Position numbers and translations under genes: made by a program. Source: Diphasiastrum complanatum (Eukaryota > Streptophyta > Lycopodiopsida > Lycopodiales > Lycopodiaceae). From it: a stretch of DNA of 64,000 nucleotides. A model generated the notes under the pieces. The model did not search any database. It was not told the DNA's origin and saw nothing but the letters and a program-made list of their open reading frames with translations. Shown here piece after piece: positions 1-10,033 of the stretch (its first letter is position 1; each line of letters starts with the position of its first letter). The stretch spans positions 8,797,472-8,861,471 of the forward strand of contig CM055107.1 in the NCBI GenBank assembly GCA_029204225.1, read 5' to 3'.

Positions 1-680
1 TGTCTTCTTCCTTGATGGCATCAGACATAGCTAACTTGAGGCTCGTATATTCGTCATCAGATTTAAGCTTCCATCTAATCCATCTAGGAAGGCCAACTAA
101 GAACCAGATGATGAGCATCTGTTCGGAGGGCTGTTCTTGTACTTGACTTTTGAGGCATTTGAAATGCTTGATATAGTCTCGTACACGTTCATATTTTGTC
201 ATTTTGATGTTACTCAATTTCACAAAAGGGCTCTCGATCAAGCGAAAGGGCTTAAAACGCTTGACAAAGGACTCTTTCAAAACTGACCAATCTGTCTTTT
301 TGTCACGATCAAGTTTGGAAAACCAATCACGTGCTTTAGCGATCATGGTCATCGAAAACAGTTGGACCATAGCATCGGGAGATGTTTCGCCATACACATC
401 ACATGCATTCTCAAATATTTGCAAAAATCTTTGAGGGTCCGAACTACCGTCAAACTTTGGTAGATCTAGTTTTGGTGTACGTCTTTCAAGATGAGCTCCG
501 TGGGTAGCAGGGACTCCATTAAGGTTGGTTCTGACCGTGAGGGCTCAGCACCAGAAAAATGGGGTCGTGCGCATGAGGACTCGGCTCTATCAGGTTCTTG
601 TCCATCGAACAGGTTTGTGGATGGCTCTTGGAGTTCAGCTCTCATTCGGCAGAACCTATGACGTCTGATTTGTTCAGCTT
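1..680 (-). pseudogene. Ty3-type retrotransposon gag fragment (copy 1)
   Basis: Reverse-strand remnant of a Ty3/gypsy Gag (capsid-like) coding region; the element continues off the left edge. It matches two other copies in this window, at 22016-22456 (minus) and 32970-34080 (plus). Shared blocks include the peptides DVYGETSPDAM, LPKFDGS and SDAIKEE. Frameshifts and stops break the frame, so it cannot make full Gag. In the element's own sense the order is LTR (3816-4996), PBS, a very long leader, then this gag. Gag would form the cytoplasmic particle that packages element RNA. I am confident of the family, less so of the exact start near 680. Confidence 0.75.
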
Positions 681-1906
681 CAGGGGACTTGATAATCGTC
701 TGGGACTTTAGGATTGTTTTGTTGGTCCATTGGGTACTGGTGAGTTTTTTATTGTTGTTTGGATTTTTTGAGTTTTTTGTGTTTTTGGAAGTTTTTTTTT
801 TTTTTTTGGGTTTTTGCGGTCCCCTACAGTTTATGGTTACGGTGGGGTTGCGGTCATTTGCGATTATAGCGGTTGAAGGTGGTCGTAGGTAGTCATAGGG
901 CCGTAGGATTGCGGTCTGTTGCGACCTAATGTGGTGCAGCGGGCTGATTGCGGTGTCAGCGACTTATTGCGGATGTTGTTAGAGGGTTGTCTGTGGGTGG
1001 ATGGAATGGTAATGATTGCGGGTGAAGGGTCTGTGTGCAGGCGTAAGATGGCGTTTGCGGATGAGTTGGAGCGGTTGCGTGCTTCACGGATGCAGGGTGG
1101 AGATTTGTTTGCAATGGAGTGCGGAGGGTGGTGTGGTTGCGGGTGTGTGCAGAGGCAGTGTGAAGGGGAATTGATGTGGAAGGATGCGACGGAAACGGAT
1201 GGAGGTGGAGCGGTGAGGGTTGTCGAGGGCAGTTGTAGGGTCGTAGGATTTCGGTCTTGGGTGGTGATTTGCAGTGGTGGACGGGTTCGACGTGTCGAGA
1301 TGGATGGCAATGGTTTTCGGTGGGCGGCAGTCCCTACGGGTTGCGATGGGTTGCAGTGCTATGCAAGTGTGGGTAGAGGGTGGCCTGTGGCGGTTGAAGG
1401 TGTCCGTGGATAATTGTAGGGCCGTAGGATTGTGGTTATGGGTGTATGACGACAGTCTATAATCGGTGAGTGTGGATTGTTGCGGCTGTTGCGGGGCAAT
1501 GCGGAGGGAGGGTGGTTGTGATAGTTGATGGTTGGGATGGTTGCGGTTAATTGTGAAGGTGAGGAAGGGGGTGTAATGCAATGTAGGCGAGCAGTGGCGG
1601 TGGTACTGTGGTGCGTTGTTGTCAATTGCGATACATTGTGGTGAACGTGGCTGAAGGTTGTCATAGGGTGAATGAGGACGGTCTATAATGGGTGAGTGTG
1701 GTGTTATGTGAATGCTTGCGGTGTTGGCGGTGTTTGCGATGGTATGTTGTTGTAGGGTGAGTGCAAGGGTGCGATAAAATGCGATGGAGTGTGGTCTCAA
1801 CGAGCGAGGGCAGGTGTTGTCGTGTATTGCCGTTGGTTATGTCTGAGGATGAATTGGTGGGATGCGTTTACAACGACGGAGTGCGGGTGGATAAGGAGCT
1901 GGTCCG

Positions 1907-2365
1907 TCGGTTGAGATCTGAGTGACTTCCTTCAGTTGAGATCAAATAGCTCACTCCAGTTGCTATTTTACAGAGAGCTCCGTTTGAGATCTGAGTTGTG
2001 CTCCGGTTGAGATGTGAGCGTGAACTCCGGTTGAGATGGGAGCGTGAGCTCCGATTGAGACTTTACAGAGAGCTCCAATTGAGATCTTATAGAGAGCTCC
2101 GGTTGAGATCTTAGTTGTGCTCCGGTTGAGATGTGAGCGTGAGCTCCGGTTGAGATCTGAGCATGAGCTCCGATTGAGATCTGAGCTGTGCTCCGGTTGA
2201 GATGTGAGCATGACCTCCGGTTGAGAATTGAGCTGGGCTCCAGTTGAGATTTCAAAGGAGCGTTTCGGTTGAGATTTAAGAAAAGCGCTTCGGTTGAGAG
2301 CTGATGCAACACCGTTGGTTGAGATTTGACTGATGGCTCTGGCTCTGGGTGAGATTTGAGCATGA
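1907..2365. repeat. Minisatellite block 1, ~30-bp units
   Basis: Imperfect tandem units of about 28-32 bp built around CTCCGGTTGAGAT followed by TGAGC or similar, roughly 15 copies. It lies in the leader of Ty3 copy 1. A second block of the same family is at 3061-3560. Confidence 0.85.
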
Positions 2366-3060
2366 GGAAACTAGAGGTGTGTGAAGGGCTATCTTGGAGG
2401 AAGATCTTAGGGTGGCAAAATGTGGTCTGATGGAATGGAATTTGATCGCAATGGCCAAGAGCGGGCAAAACTGTTCAAGATGAAGTGTTGTCAAAAACAA
2501 CGGGACCGTTCAAGGGCGAGTGTTGTGGATTGCAGTTTCTACGGTGAGCGAATGGAAAGCAGCTGTTGCGGTGGAGATACGGTCAGTTGCAGTGGTAATG
2601 TTGTTGCGACGATGAAAGGAAGCTAAGACGATGGAATGCAGGTGTTGCAGTAGATTGCAGTGTCTATGGTGAATGAGTGGGATGCGGCGGCTTGCGGTGT
2701 TCATTATGTGGGAGGGGTGCGATGGTATGTTGTGGTAGGGTGATTACAAGGTTTTGATGGAATGCGACGGGTGTGGTTAATTGCGGAGGTGAGGATGGTT
2801 TGTGAATACAATGGAAAACGGTTGCAACGACGGAATGCGGTTGCAACTGTAGAATGTGGGTGTTGCGATAGAATGCGGCTGGAGGGCAGATGTTCATGGT
2901 TGATGGTTGTGGTGATGGAATGCGGTGGTATGTTGTGTGATGCAAAATTGTGGTGGAATTGCGGGTGTCATAGGTTGTCGAGGGTATGTAGTTGGTGGAA
3001 TGGAGTGTTGTCAATGGCGGTGGTGAGGAATTCATGTTGTCCAGATCAGATAGGATCTCA

Positions 3061-3560
3061 TCGGCTGAGTTGGGAGCATGATTTTTGGTTGAGGTTTGAG
3101 CTGGAGCTCCAGTTGAGATAGGAGTGTGAGCTCCGGTTGAGAATTGAGCTGGAGCTCCGGTTGAGATTTGAAGTGGTGCTTCGGTTGAGATTTGAAGAGA
3201 ACCTCCGATTGAGATCTGCCAGAAAGCATCGGTTGAGATTTCAGTGAGGCCTTCGGTTGAGATTGCTCTGAGGCCTCCGGTTGAGTTATGAATGAATGGC
3301 CTCCGATTGAAATTTGAGGAGGCCCTCTGGTTGAGATTCGAAGAGGGCTCCGGTTGAGATTTAAGGAGGCCCTCCAGTTGAGATTCGAAGAGGGCTCCAG
3401 TTGAGATTTTACACAGAGCTCCGATTGAGATTCGAAGAGGGCTCCAGTTGAGAATTGAGCAGGGTGCTCCGGTTGAGATTTGAGCAGTGTGTTCCGGTTG
3501 AGATTTGAGCATAGTGCTCCGGTTGAGATCTAAAGAGGCTCTCTGGTTGAGATTTCAAAC
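3061..3560. repeat. Minisatellite block 2, ~30-bp units
   Basis: Tandem units of the same family as block 1 (core CTCCGGTTGAGATT), about 16 copies with substitutions such as CTTCGGTTGAGATT and CTCCAGTTGAGAA. On the minus strand, the element's sense strand, the block lies in a 282-codon open frame with an approximately ten-residue period (repeated ISTGA and SQPE-type words). Confidence 0.85.
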
Positions 3561-3801
3561 GTGAAGAACAGGAGGAGCATGAGTTTGAGTAAACATAAAT
3601 CCATGTATGTGTTGGCGTTTGTTATCAAGGGATTTGTGAGTCTATCAGTACATAGATGTGGGCGAGGAGATAGCCATTGAAGTGGCTTTGGTCAGGTGCA
3701 GAAACTCAGATGTGGTGAAAGAATTGGAGTCTGTGTGCAATAATCTGAGTGTGGACTATGTTGTTGTGTTGTTGGATGGAGAATGCATTGGGGTTCAAGT
3801 A

Positions 3802-3813
3802 GCAACGGTGCCA
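3802..3813 (-). other. Ty3 primer binding site, copy 1
   Basis: In the element's sense the LTR ends ATGAACA, then TT, then TGGCACCGTTGC. The start with TGG, the position two bases from the LTR, and agreement with copy 2 (TGGTGCCCGTTGCC at 25507-25520) support a tRNA primer site for minus-strand synthesis. The TGGYRCCGTTGC form is known for plant Tat/Athila-type Ty3 elements rather than the initiator-Met type. Confidence 0.7.
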
Positions 3814-3815
3814 AA

Positions 3816-4996
3816 TGTTCATAGATCCCCTGCTCCAGAGGATCTGTTTACTATGGTTTCTTTTCTTGCTACTTCTTCAAAATCGTTTCTGCCTGTTATC
3901 AGGCTTCATGGCATTTGTTAGATGGTTTCTTGATTTTACGATGCCAACCCAGGCAGAAGGGACAGAGTTTTTGTTGTAGCATAATTCTTTTGTCCTGCCT
4001 GTTAGAGGACTACTCAGGTACGTCACTCTTGAACGCACTTACATTCTACATAGAGATGCAAGCCAAGAAGTCATTCACAAATCAACATGCAAACCAATGA
4101 ACGTTCTACATATTCTACAGCTACCTACTCTTAAAAAGAACTGAAACATAGCCTGCATTTTACTGACACTAAGCTACACTTGCATAAACTAACAAAACAA
4201 GAAACAAGAAACTAATCTACAGCATATTAGAAGTCCAAGAATCAAGAAACCAACCAGTCTATTGATTCTTGGACATCCCAAGAACATCAAGAACTGGACT
4301 GTCGGAGATATGCAAGAATCACACCACAGATCCAGCCTATTTAGTTTAGCTGAATGCTGGTTCCTAAATTAATCCACAAGAAAGAAAGAAAGCTAATCCA
4401 CTCTACGAAGCAGCAAATCTAATCCACTCTACAAAGCAGCAAATCTAATCCACTCTACAGTCCACAACCACACACAAAAAGGAGGGAAGGGCAAGATCAT
4501 AAATGCATCAATCAAGAAACAAGCATGATCAAGGAGCTCAATGGTTGCACCAAACTCGTGAAGGCTCTTCTCATTTCAGCATGGAGTTGATACAATTCAC
4601 AAAAAGCTCCTCTTCACAAAGAGAGAGTCTCTTAAATAAGCAAGAGAGCTCCTTAGGTGGCATCCTAGTGAAATTTCCACATTTCACAAATTACAAGTGG
4701 AATAATGCTCTCCACTAGAGGTCACCATCAAAAGGTGGCTCACTCTACTTTCTTTAAGAGGGGTCTACTTGCATTTATTACATTTGCCTAGAAATACTAG
4801 TTCCTACATGGTCATTCCATCTTCTGGGATTCACCATGAGGCTTACACAATTCTTTCTTGTCTTTCCTAGCTAGTATTTCTCGGCTCTCAGTCTTCATTA
4901 GTCTCGTCTTCTCAGAGACCTCCTCGGTCTAAGGTGAGAGGTGCTCTTGCGTTGCTCTGTCCGAGTATCTTGGGGATTCATCAGAATCAGCCAACA
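3816..4996 (-). mobile_element. 5' LTR of Ty3 element copy 1
   Basis: An 1181-bp LTR in reverse orientation. In sense it begins TGTTGGCTGATTCTGATGAA and ends ATCTATGAACA. Its start is shared with LTR copies at 25523-26751 (minus), 36402 onward (plus) and a shard at 39801-39890 (minus). A TATA-like TTATTTAAGA lies in the middle in sense orientation; the plus-strand copy has TATATAAG at the same place. No partner LTR for this copy is inside the window, so no target duplication can be checked. Confidence 0.8.
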
Positions 4997-5389
4997 AATC
5001 TTGTTGTAATTTCCTTCCCCGGGGATATTCAACGATCAAGTGAATTGTACAAGGTCATTGTAGTACTCAACATGATCAAATGTCTTGCAACTTGATGCAT
5101 ATGTTTAATGTCCATAGATCCATTGATGATTGTTATGGATAATATACCTTCAGCACGAAGCTTTGCTCCATTGATTTCAATGCGCGCAGAGATTACCATG
5201 AGAATCAACAACCATCTCAATGTTGTTCCTCAAAAAATTCTCGATAATATTAATTGCATTCTTGAGTTGCATGCAATGTACAACATCACTGTAGTACTCA
5301 GCATTGTCCACAAATCTAAGGATCAGCCTAAAATATTGTCCATAAATCCAAGAATTGGTACAAGAAAACTTCATAAGCGTCACTAAATT
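4997..5389 (-). pseudogene. Degenerate unrecognised coding fragment
   Basis: On the minus strand two adjoining frames (about 5383-5177, then 5200-5060) give a plausible but unrecognised peptide, with words such as NAEYYSDVVHCMQLKNA and then INGAKLRAEGILSITIING. The change of frame near 5190 suggests one broken coding region. I cannot assign a family. It lies directly outside the Ty3 LTR end. Confidence 0.3.
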
Positions 5390-5394
5390 ATTGA

Positions 5395-5465
5395 TAAACG
5401 TCGCTACATATCAACCAACATCGCTGAAACGTCGCTACATATCAACAAAAATCGCTATGTTTTTT
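5395..5465. repeat. Short tandem repeat with CGTCGCTACATATCAAC
   Basis: The word CGTCGCTACATATCAAC occurs twice, at about 5399 and 5431, and shorter pieces (ATCGCTATG) follow, making a 27-32-bp degenerate repeat. Confidence 0.5.
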
Positions 5466-5511
5466 TAGTCAATTATGCATTGCCCGACGACATTTACAGT
5501 GACATATATTC

Positions 5512-5889
5512 ACATTAGAGGAGTTCTAAATCCAAAAAAGACCCTTTGTGAAGATTCTTTTTATATTTTTTCTCAAATGTTTCTTACACATGGACCAATC
5601 AAAACACTCAAATTTGAAATCTACGTAGTGTAACTTTTTGAGTCCAATTTTGATTCCATACTAAAAATGGCATAACTTTTTAGTGGTAAGTCCGAATTTA
5701 GCGGAGTTTGGTGCATTGGAAAGTGCTTGACAAGAGCTTTCAAGTGATATGTTAGATGACATACTTCTGGGCTACAATTAAAAGTTATGGCAAGTCAAAA
5801 GTATTAGTGTTATAATATTTTAATAATAAAAAAGGCATCTTGCACGAATTCTTAAAGGGTCTTTTTGAAAATCAAAACTCCTCTAATGT
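5512..5889. mobile_element. MITE-like element with ~45-bp terminal inverted repeats
   Basis: A 378-bp AT-rich block. The left end (ACATTAGAGGAGTT...AAAAAGACCCTTT) is the imperfect reverse complement of the right end over about 45 bp. There is no coding potential. No clear target duplication is visible just outside the inverted repeats, so the superfamily is undecided. Internal text about insensitive 'AACTTTTTAGTGGTAAG'-like words is non-coding. Confidence 0.65.
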
Positions 5890-7014
5890 TGTCCACAACA
5901 ACAGTTGATTTGAAATTCCCTTTGCACACCATTTCTGATTTTTCTCTCATTCCTCTCAATCCTCTCATTCTCATCCTTGCTTCGTTGCTTCGTTGCTTGC
6001 TATTGCTCTCATTTCATTGTAGTGCTTCTATTCTCATTTTCACTTTTATATTCATAGTGATCTTGTTACTTGTTAGCATTTACTTAAATGCAATCTTAGT
6101 CTTTAGTTTAGTTTTCTTGCAGTTTTTATTTGTAGTTCTAGTTTCAATGTTTTTTATGTGGTTAGTTATTGTACCATTGGTCTTGATGGCCAGTGGAAGT
6201 GGTGGATGACGCGGTCGACGTGACCGGTTGTCTAGTTCTTCCAGGGGACACACTTTTGAGGGTGCGCCCCCTCTAGCGGTGGCCCTAGCTCCGGCGGTGG
6301 CCGTGGAGGTGTCACCTCTGGCAGCGACCAAGAGGAGCTGGCATTTTGTCTCATGAGAGGCTTGCACCCTTCTGCTCGCACGACAATCTGCGAGCAGTCG
6401 ATGCGTGAGGACGTGACAACTGGGTCACCTATCCCTACTGGTGAGTCAAGCAGATGCCCATATGAGATTCATGTTGATGGATCTTTGAATATGGATGACA
6501 ATAATGGATATTTGGTCATGAGACAAGCTTGTGAATTGACCAAATTATACATTAGCAATTCTCCAACTATTGGCGCGTACAGGATTGTACCATTGATGCA
6601 TTGCATAGGAAATTTCCATGTGACCATCCATTTAGTAATAAATGAATGGAGGAAAAGCTTGGTGAGCACATGCATTGAGCACATGCATCACTATCGTGAC
6701 AAGCTTCGCCAATAATATTGAAGGCCAGGTAGACCAGGCAAACCATCCTCGTGTAGCAAAAGTCCTTGGACTTTCCTCATGAGTGAGTTTACGAAAACCC
6801 CCCATAAATATGACAAGCATAAGGAAGTAGCAAGAGTAAGACTGGCATGAATAGTATCAGTCATCATTGGCGTTGGGGGGAAACAACGTTTTAAAGGTTA
6901 TTTTGTGAGTAATTTTTATCCCTAAATTGCATTGTTAGGTTCTATTCATAGCTTAAGTCAACTAAGTTATATTCATAACTCAATTGCTAACAAGTTTTCT
7001 TGATGTGTCCATAG
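5890..7014. other. Gene-derived or intergenic stretch, no recognised product
   Basis: It contains a pyrimidine-rich stretch (5930-6110), then a GC-richer stretch (6180-6400). Open frames shift several times (for example 6353-6715 on the plus strand), which would fit a broken gene 5' part belonging to the exons at 7015-7443. I recognise no domain. Confidence 0.3.
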
Positions 7015-7443
7015 AATGCGATCTATAGCAGAGTTCCAAGTGATGAAGAATATAAACTCTGCTACAATCGTAATTTCGAGAACATGCACAGGGAATTGGA
7101 AAGTAGAGGCATCTTTCCAATAGATCAGGTAAACCCTACCTTATTTCTTGATAGTTGAAACTACTCTTTGGTTTAAATAGGATTGCATTGCATTCAACTT
7201 TCACAAAATACGTATGTACCTCATGTTCAGTTAAAATATGCATTGCATTCAATTTCTCAAAGTACCTACAATTGTGTGTGCAGATTGATGAAGCGCAAGA
7301 GGAGCAGATTGATCAAGAACTTGCATAGGAGTAGGACATCAAGGGGACGGTGGCAGAAATTGGCGATAACGGTAGGGGTACAGGTGGTACTAACGAGGAC
7401 GACGAGCAAGCAGACATTCATAGAGGCGATGTCCTCTTCTTAG
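7015..7443 (+). pseudogene. Two exon-like fragments of an unrecognised plant gene
   Basis: A first exon-like block (7015-7128) follows an acceptor (TGTCCATAG) and ends at a donor (CAG|GTAAAC). A second (7284-7443) follows TGTGTGCAG. They join in frame and give words such as YSRVPSDEEYKLCYNRN and then IDEAQEEQIDQELA, becoming acidic (TNEDDEQADIHRGD). Two in-frame TAG codons interrupt the second exon at about 7326 and 7332, so this looks like a decayed gene. Paired splice sites that conserve frame are the main evidence that it was once real. The product is unknown, with no recognised domain. Upstream exons may lie in 6180-6900, where frames are broken. Confidence 0.4.
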
Positions 7444-7844
7444 AATGTAAATATTTTTTTGTAAATAGAATACATGTGCATGCACATTTTGATTTAGAAT
7501 ACGTAGCACAAAAAGTATGAGCAATTTCGATCAATGCTACTGCTCACCTTTAAAAAGTAAAAATAGAATCCCCTCAAAATAGAGGGAGATCGCCCATCAT
7601 GTACTCTCCAACAAAAAAAAATGAGGCTTCGCGAGTGCAAATGAGCACTCATGGGCCCCAACAAAAATTTCTAAACCCAAACAATTGCCGCACAGCAACG
7701 TTACCTTAAACCCTAAAATTTTTAAATCAAAATAATATGTCACTAGGCGACATAGAAGCGTTGGTAAAAAACTTTTTATCCAAATTGAAAGTCAAATAAG
7801 ACATCCAAATTGAACGCGAATGAAAAGGATGGCATTATACTTTT
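7444..7844. other. AT-rich stretch, nothing recognised
   Basis: No supported gene or repeat. An A-rich tract lies at 7612-7622. Confidence 0.5.
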
Positions 7845-8330
7845 GGTATTTACAACGCACATGGTTGTGCTTGGCAAAAAACTTTTTGTACACATCTTGG
7901 TAGAGGACGATTGAAGCTATAGTTGATGAATAGTTCTTCACCACATTTAATAGGTCTGATCGCACAAATCATTACATATGTAGCTTTCACATATCTAGAA
8001 AAATACTCTTCTTTTCCATTGATGCATTCTTCAAAGTCACAATTAGTTAATGAAAGGTGACAAGTAAAACTGTTTATATATGCAGCGATGTTTCCATGTA
8101 TTTTTGGATGCCCATCGATGTACATATGATGTGCTTTTGAAACACTTGTCCCTTGCATGTGCCTCTCAGCACTGGAATTTAAACCATATATTTGCATTCT
8201 CCATTGGACATAGAGCATGCCAATCACCCCAATTGTATTGAGGTCTTGCATATGGCATTAATGTGACAACACTATTCAAAGGGACATCAATGCTAGTCAA
8301 AGTAAACAAACCTAATCCGGCATTAGGAAA
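7845..8330 (-). pseudogene. SET-domain (lysine methyltransferase-like) relic
   Basis: Read on the minus strand, an N-terminal part (about 8325-8180) gives PNAGLGLFT and VVTLMPYARPQYNWGDW. After a frame change it continues with HGNIAAYINS, LTNCDFEE and IRPIKCGEELFINYSFNRP. These match the order of SET-domain landmarks: a GxG-type start, the N(I/H)xxYINS pseudoknot strand, and the GEEL-x-x-x-Y segment that lines the AdoMet/lysine pocket. SET domains transfer methyl groups to lysine, usually on histones. The frame break near 8180 and the absence of the rest of any protein indicate a pseudogene fragment. It lies next to a Ty3 relic, so it may have been moved by a mobile element. Confidence 0.55.
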
Positions 8331-8584
8331 CTACTCACTAGGCTTAATTATGTACATATGACCCCAATTTGAAAATGATGTCCCACATAATGGTTGTGGT
8401 ACAGTATCATGCCCCCATCTAGATCTGGATCCCCCTTGGACCCTGATGGATTTCCCCGATCGTGCCAGATCCGGCCGAATCTTGATGGGTCTAGCTTGAT
8501 TTGGCTTGATCTTCCTAGATCTAGTGGTGATGGTCTATCAGAATAGCTTTTCGTACATGCTACCACCAATCTGGATCTATCTCA
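8331..8584. other. Short spacer, no recognised feature
   Basis: Contains GATC-rich sequence (AGATCTGGATC-like words). No gene is supported. Confidence 0.4.
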
Positions 8585-9770
8585 CTATAGTGGCCAGTAC
8601 TTGTGCAACCGGCTACCGTTGATGGGTGTATCGAAAGGTGTCCCATCTAGCTCCTCTAAATTCACAGCTCCGTGATTAAGAATTTCCTTGATCCGATAAG
8701 GACCTTCGCCTGTGAATTTTAATTTCTCCTTGATCGCCTTGGTTCTATACATTAGGACCAGATCTCCGGAGTGAAGATCCTTCTTTTTAACCTGCGATTG
8801 TGCCATGCTCCGTCTTTCCTTTTCAACTGCCAATGCATGCACAGCTAGTAAGCGTGTTTCACAGAGTTTATGCAGGGCTTCGTGGCGTAGTTGTAGAGAT
8901 TTGGATTCATTAAGACGTTGTGTTGTGGCAATCCTTAATGAAGGGACTAGAAATTCTATTGGCATCACAGCATCCTGACCATATACCAATTGGAAAGGTG
9001 TTTGATCAGTGCTTCCCTTATATGATGTCCTGAATGCCCACATTGTAGCATGCAACTTATGTTCCCAATCTGATCTGCTAGCTTCAACTATTTTTGTGAG
9101 CACACTACACAAGATCTTATTGGATGATTACCACGAGGATAATAAGGCATACTGGTTCTATGGATCACGAAGAATTCCTCCCACATGACCTTGATGGTCT
9201 CATTGATGAAATGACTTCCGCAATCGCTGGCTAGCTCCACCGGGCATTTGAAGCGCACAATGATATTTTCATAAAGGAACTTGGCAATGGTCCTAGCATT
9301 AGCTACTCTTACTGCCTTGGCTTCGAACCACTTGGTGAGATAATTCGTGGCTACGATTATGTATCGAGCATGGGAACTCCTTGCTGCAGGGTGAATTGGA
9401 CCAATGTAATCCAATCCCCACTTTTCGAATGGTGCTTGGGCTAAGACCGGGTGCAGTAGGTCATAATTCAATCTCGTTGGTCTCCTTGCCCTTTGGCACA
9501 CATTGCACTTTCTCAAGTATTCCTCCGTATCCTTATGAATCGTTGGCCACCAACATACTGATTGCAGGATCTTGCAAACTGTAATGTCGGATCTAGAATG
9601 GCCTCCACCCATGTCTTCATGTGAAAGCGAAATGATTTGGGTGGCCTCATGAGGGAGAATACATCACCGAAGAATCTCGTCTCGACCTCTTCGATACAAC
9701 TGGCTGGCAATCAGTTGATAAGGTTTAGCCTTCAAGATCAATTTTTGCTGATCCGCCTTTGGTAGTAATT
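8585..9770 (-). pseudogene. Ty3/gypsy integrase relic
   Basis: Minus-strand pol remnant containing most of an integrase. From the start: a pre-integrase stretch (PYQLIASQLYRRG), the H2C2 zinc-binding region ending CNVCQ, the catalytic core with Asp in GLDYIGP and Asp in ASDCGSHF, then a break near 9115 where the third catalytic acid would be expected. The remainder (about 9112-8585) holds the core end and C-terminal region (YGQDAVMPIEF, GEGPYRI). Integrase would insert element cDNA into nuclear DNA. The frameshift/deletion at the Glu site and another near 9640 make it inactive. The same family appears at 20500-21330, where RNase H is kept and integrase is lost. The upstream boundary (~9771) abuts unit A. 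Confidence 0.85.
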
Positions 9771-10033
9771 CTAAGATATGATAATTCATCAATTAGAATA
9801 TCTAGAAGAACCATTAAGATATAGAACGATTAAAACTCAACTCTGAGTATCCCAAATACTCTTTTGAGTAAAATGCTTCTATTTTTAGCACCAAATGTAA
9901 GAAAATAGCCTTCATTCATCTTAATAGACTTTTCTGTCTCCTATGATAACTAGAGATCTAATCAAAAGAAAAAACTGTACTCAAGCATCTGCAAACCATA
10001 AAGCCAACCGACGCCCTCATAGAGCATATAAAG
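9771..10033 (+). repeat. Unit A, 5' part (split by copia insertion)
   Basis: This stretch is closely similar to 38548-38813. In that other copy the sequence runs straight on into the coding part that here resumes at 15101. Comparing the copies shows that the copia element 10034-15100 was inserted into unit A. The shared stretch is non-coding and AT-rich (TAATTCAT...TTAGAATATCTAGAAG). Confidence 0.8.
10029..10033. other. Target site duplication, left (taaag)
   Basis: The five bases TAAAG precede the 5' LTR and recur at 15101-15105 directly after the 3' LTR. Five base pairs is the expected size for copia integrases. Confidence 0.9.

Larger units (their letters stand above)
681..3801 (-). other. 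Long Ty3 leader (5' untranslated region) of copy 1
   Basis: About 3.1 kb lie between the PBS and the start of gag, far longer than a usual Ty3 leader. The plus strand is strongly G-rich, with many degenerate GTTGCGG-like words (about 820-1880 and 2500-3010), so the element's sense strand is C-rich. Two ~30-bp minisatellite blocks (listed separately) sit inside. I see no known protein domain. The sense strand stays open for 282 codons (3512-2664) and 166 codons (2468-1968) because many repeat units are multiples of three. Translation is possible but unproven. The segment at 3600-3800 may be captured host sequence and I cannot name it. Confidence 0.6.

Noticed and set aside
204-434. Plus-strand frame in the gag relic
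   Set aside because: Antisense shadow of minus-strand gag.
864-1800. Overlapping long open frames on both strands (up to 238 codons)
   Set aside because: The region is compositionally extreme (G-rich/C-rich with GTTGCGG words), which keeps many frames open. No conserved domain, and it lies in the Ty3 leader.
3658-3921. Possible gene (EVALVRCRNSDVVKELES...) near the Ty3 PBS
   Set aside because: The frame runs through the PBS into the LTR, so it cannot be an intact gene. It is kept only as a possible captured fragment.
5514-5889. Calling the first MITE PIF/Harbinger by TTA duplication
   Set aside because: The flanking TTA/TAA are part of the inverted repeat, not direct duplicates, so the superfamily cannot be assigned.
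6080-6367. Minus-strand 95-codon frame
   Set aside because: GC-rich antisense frame without domain, splice context or homology I recognise.
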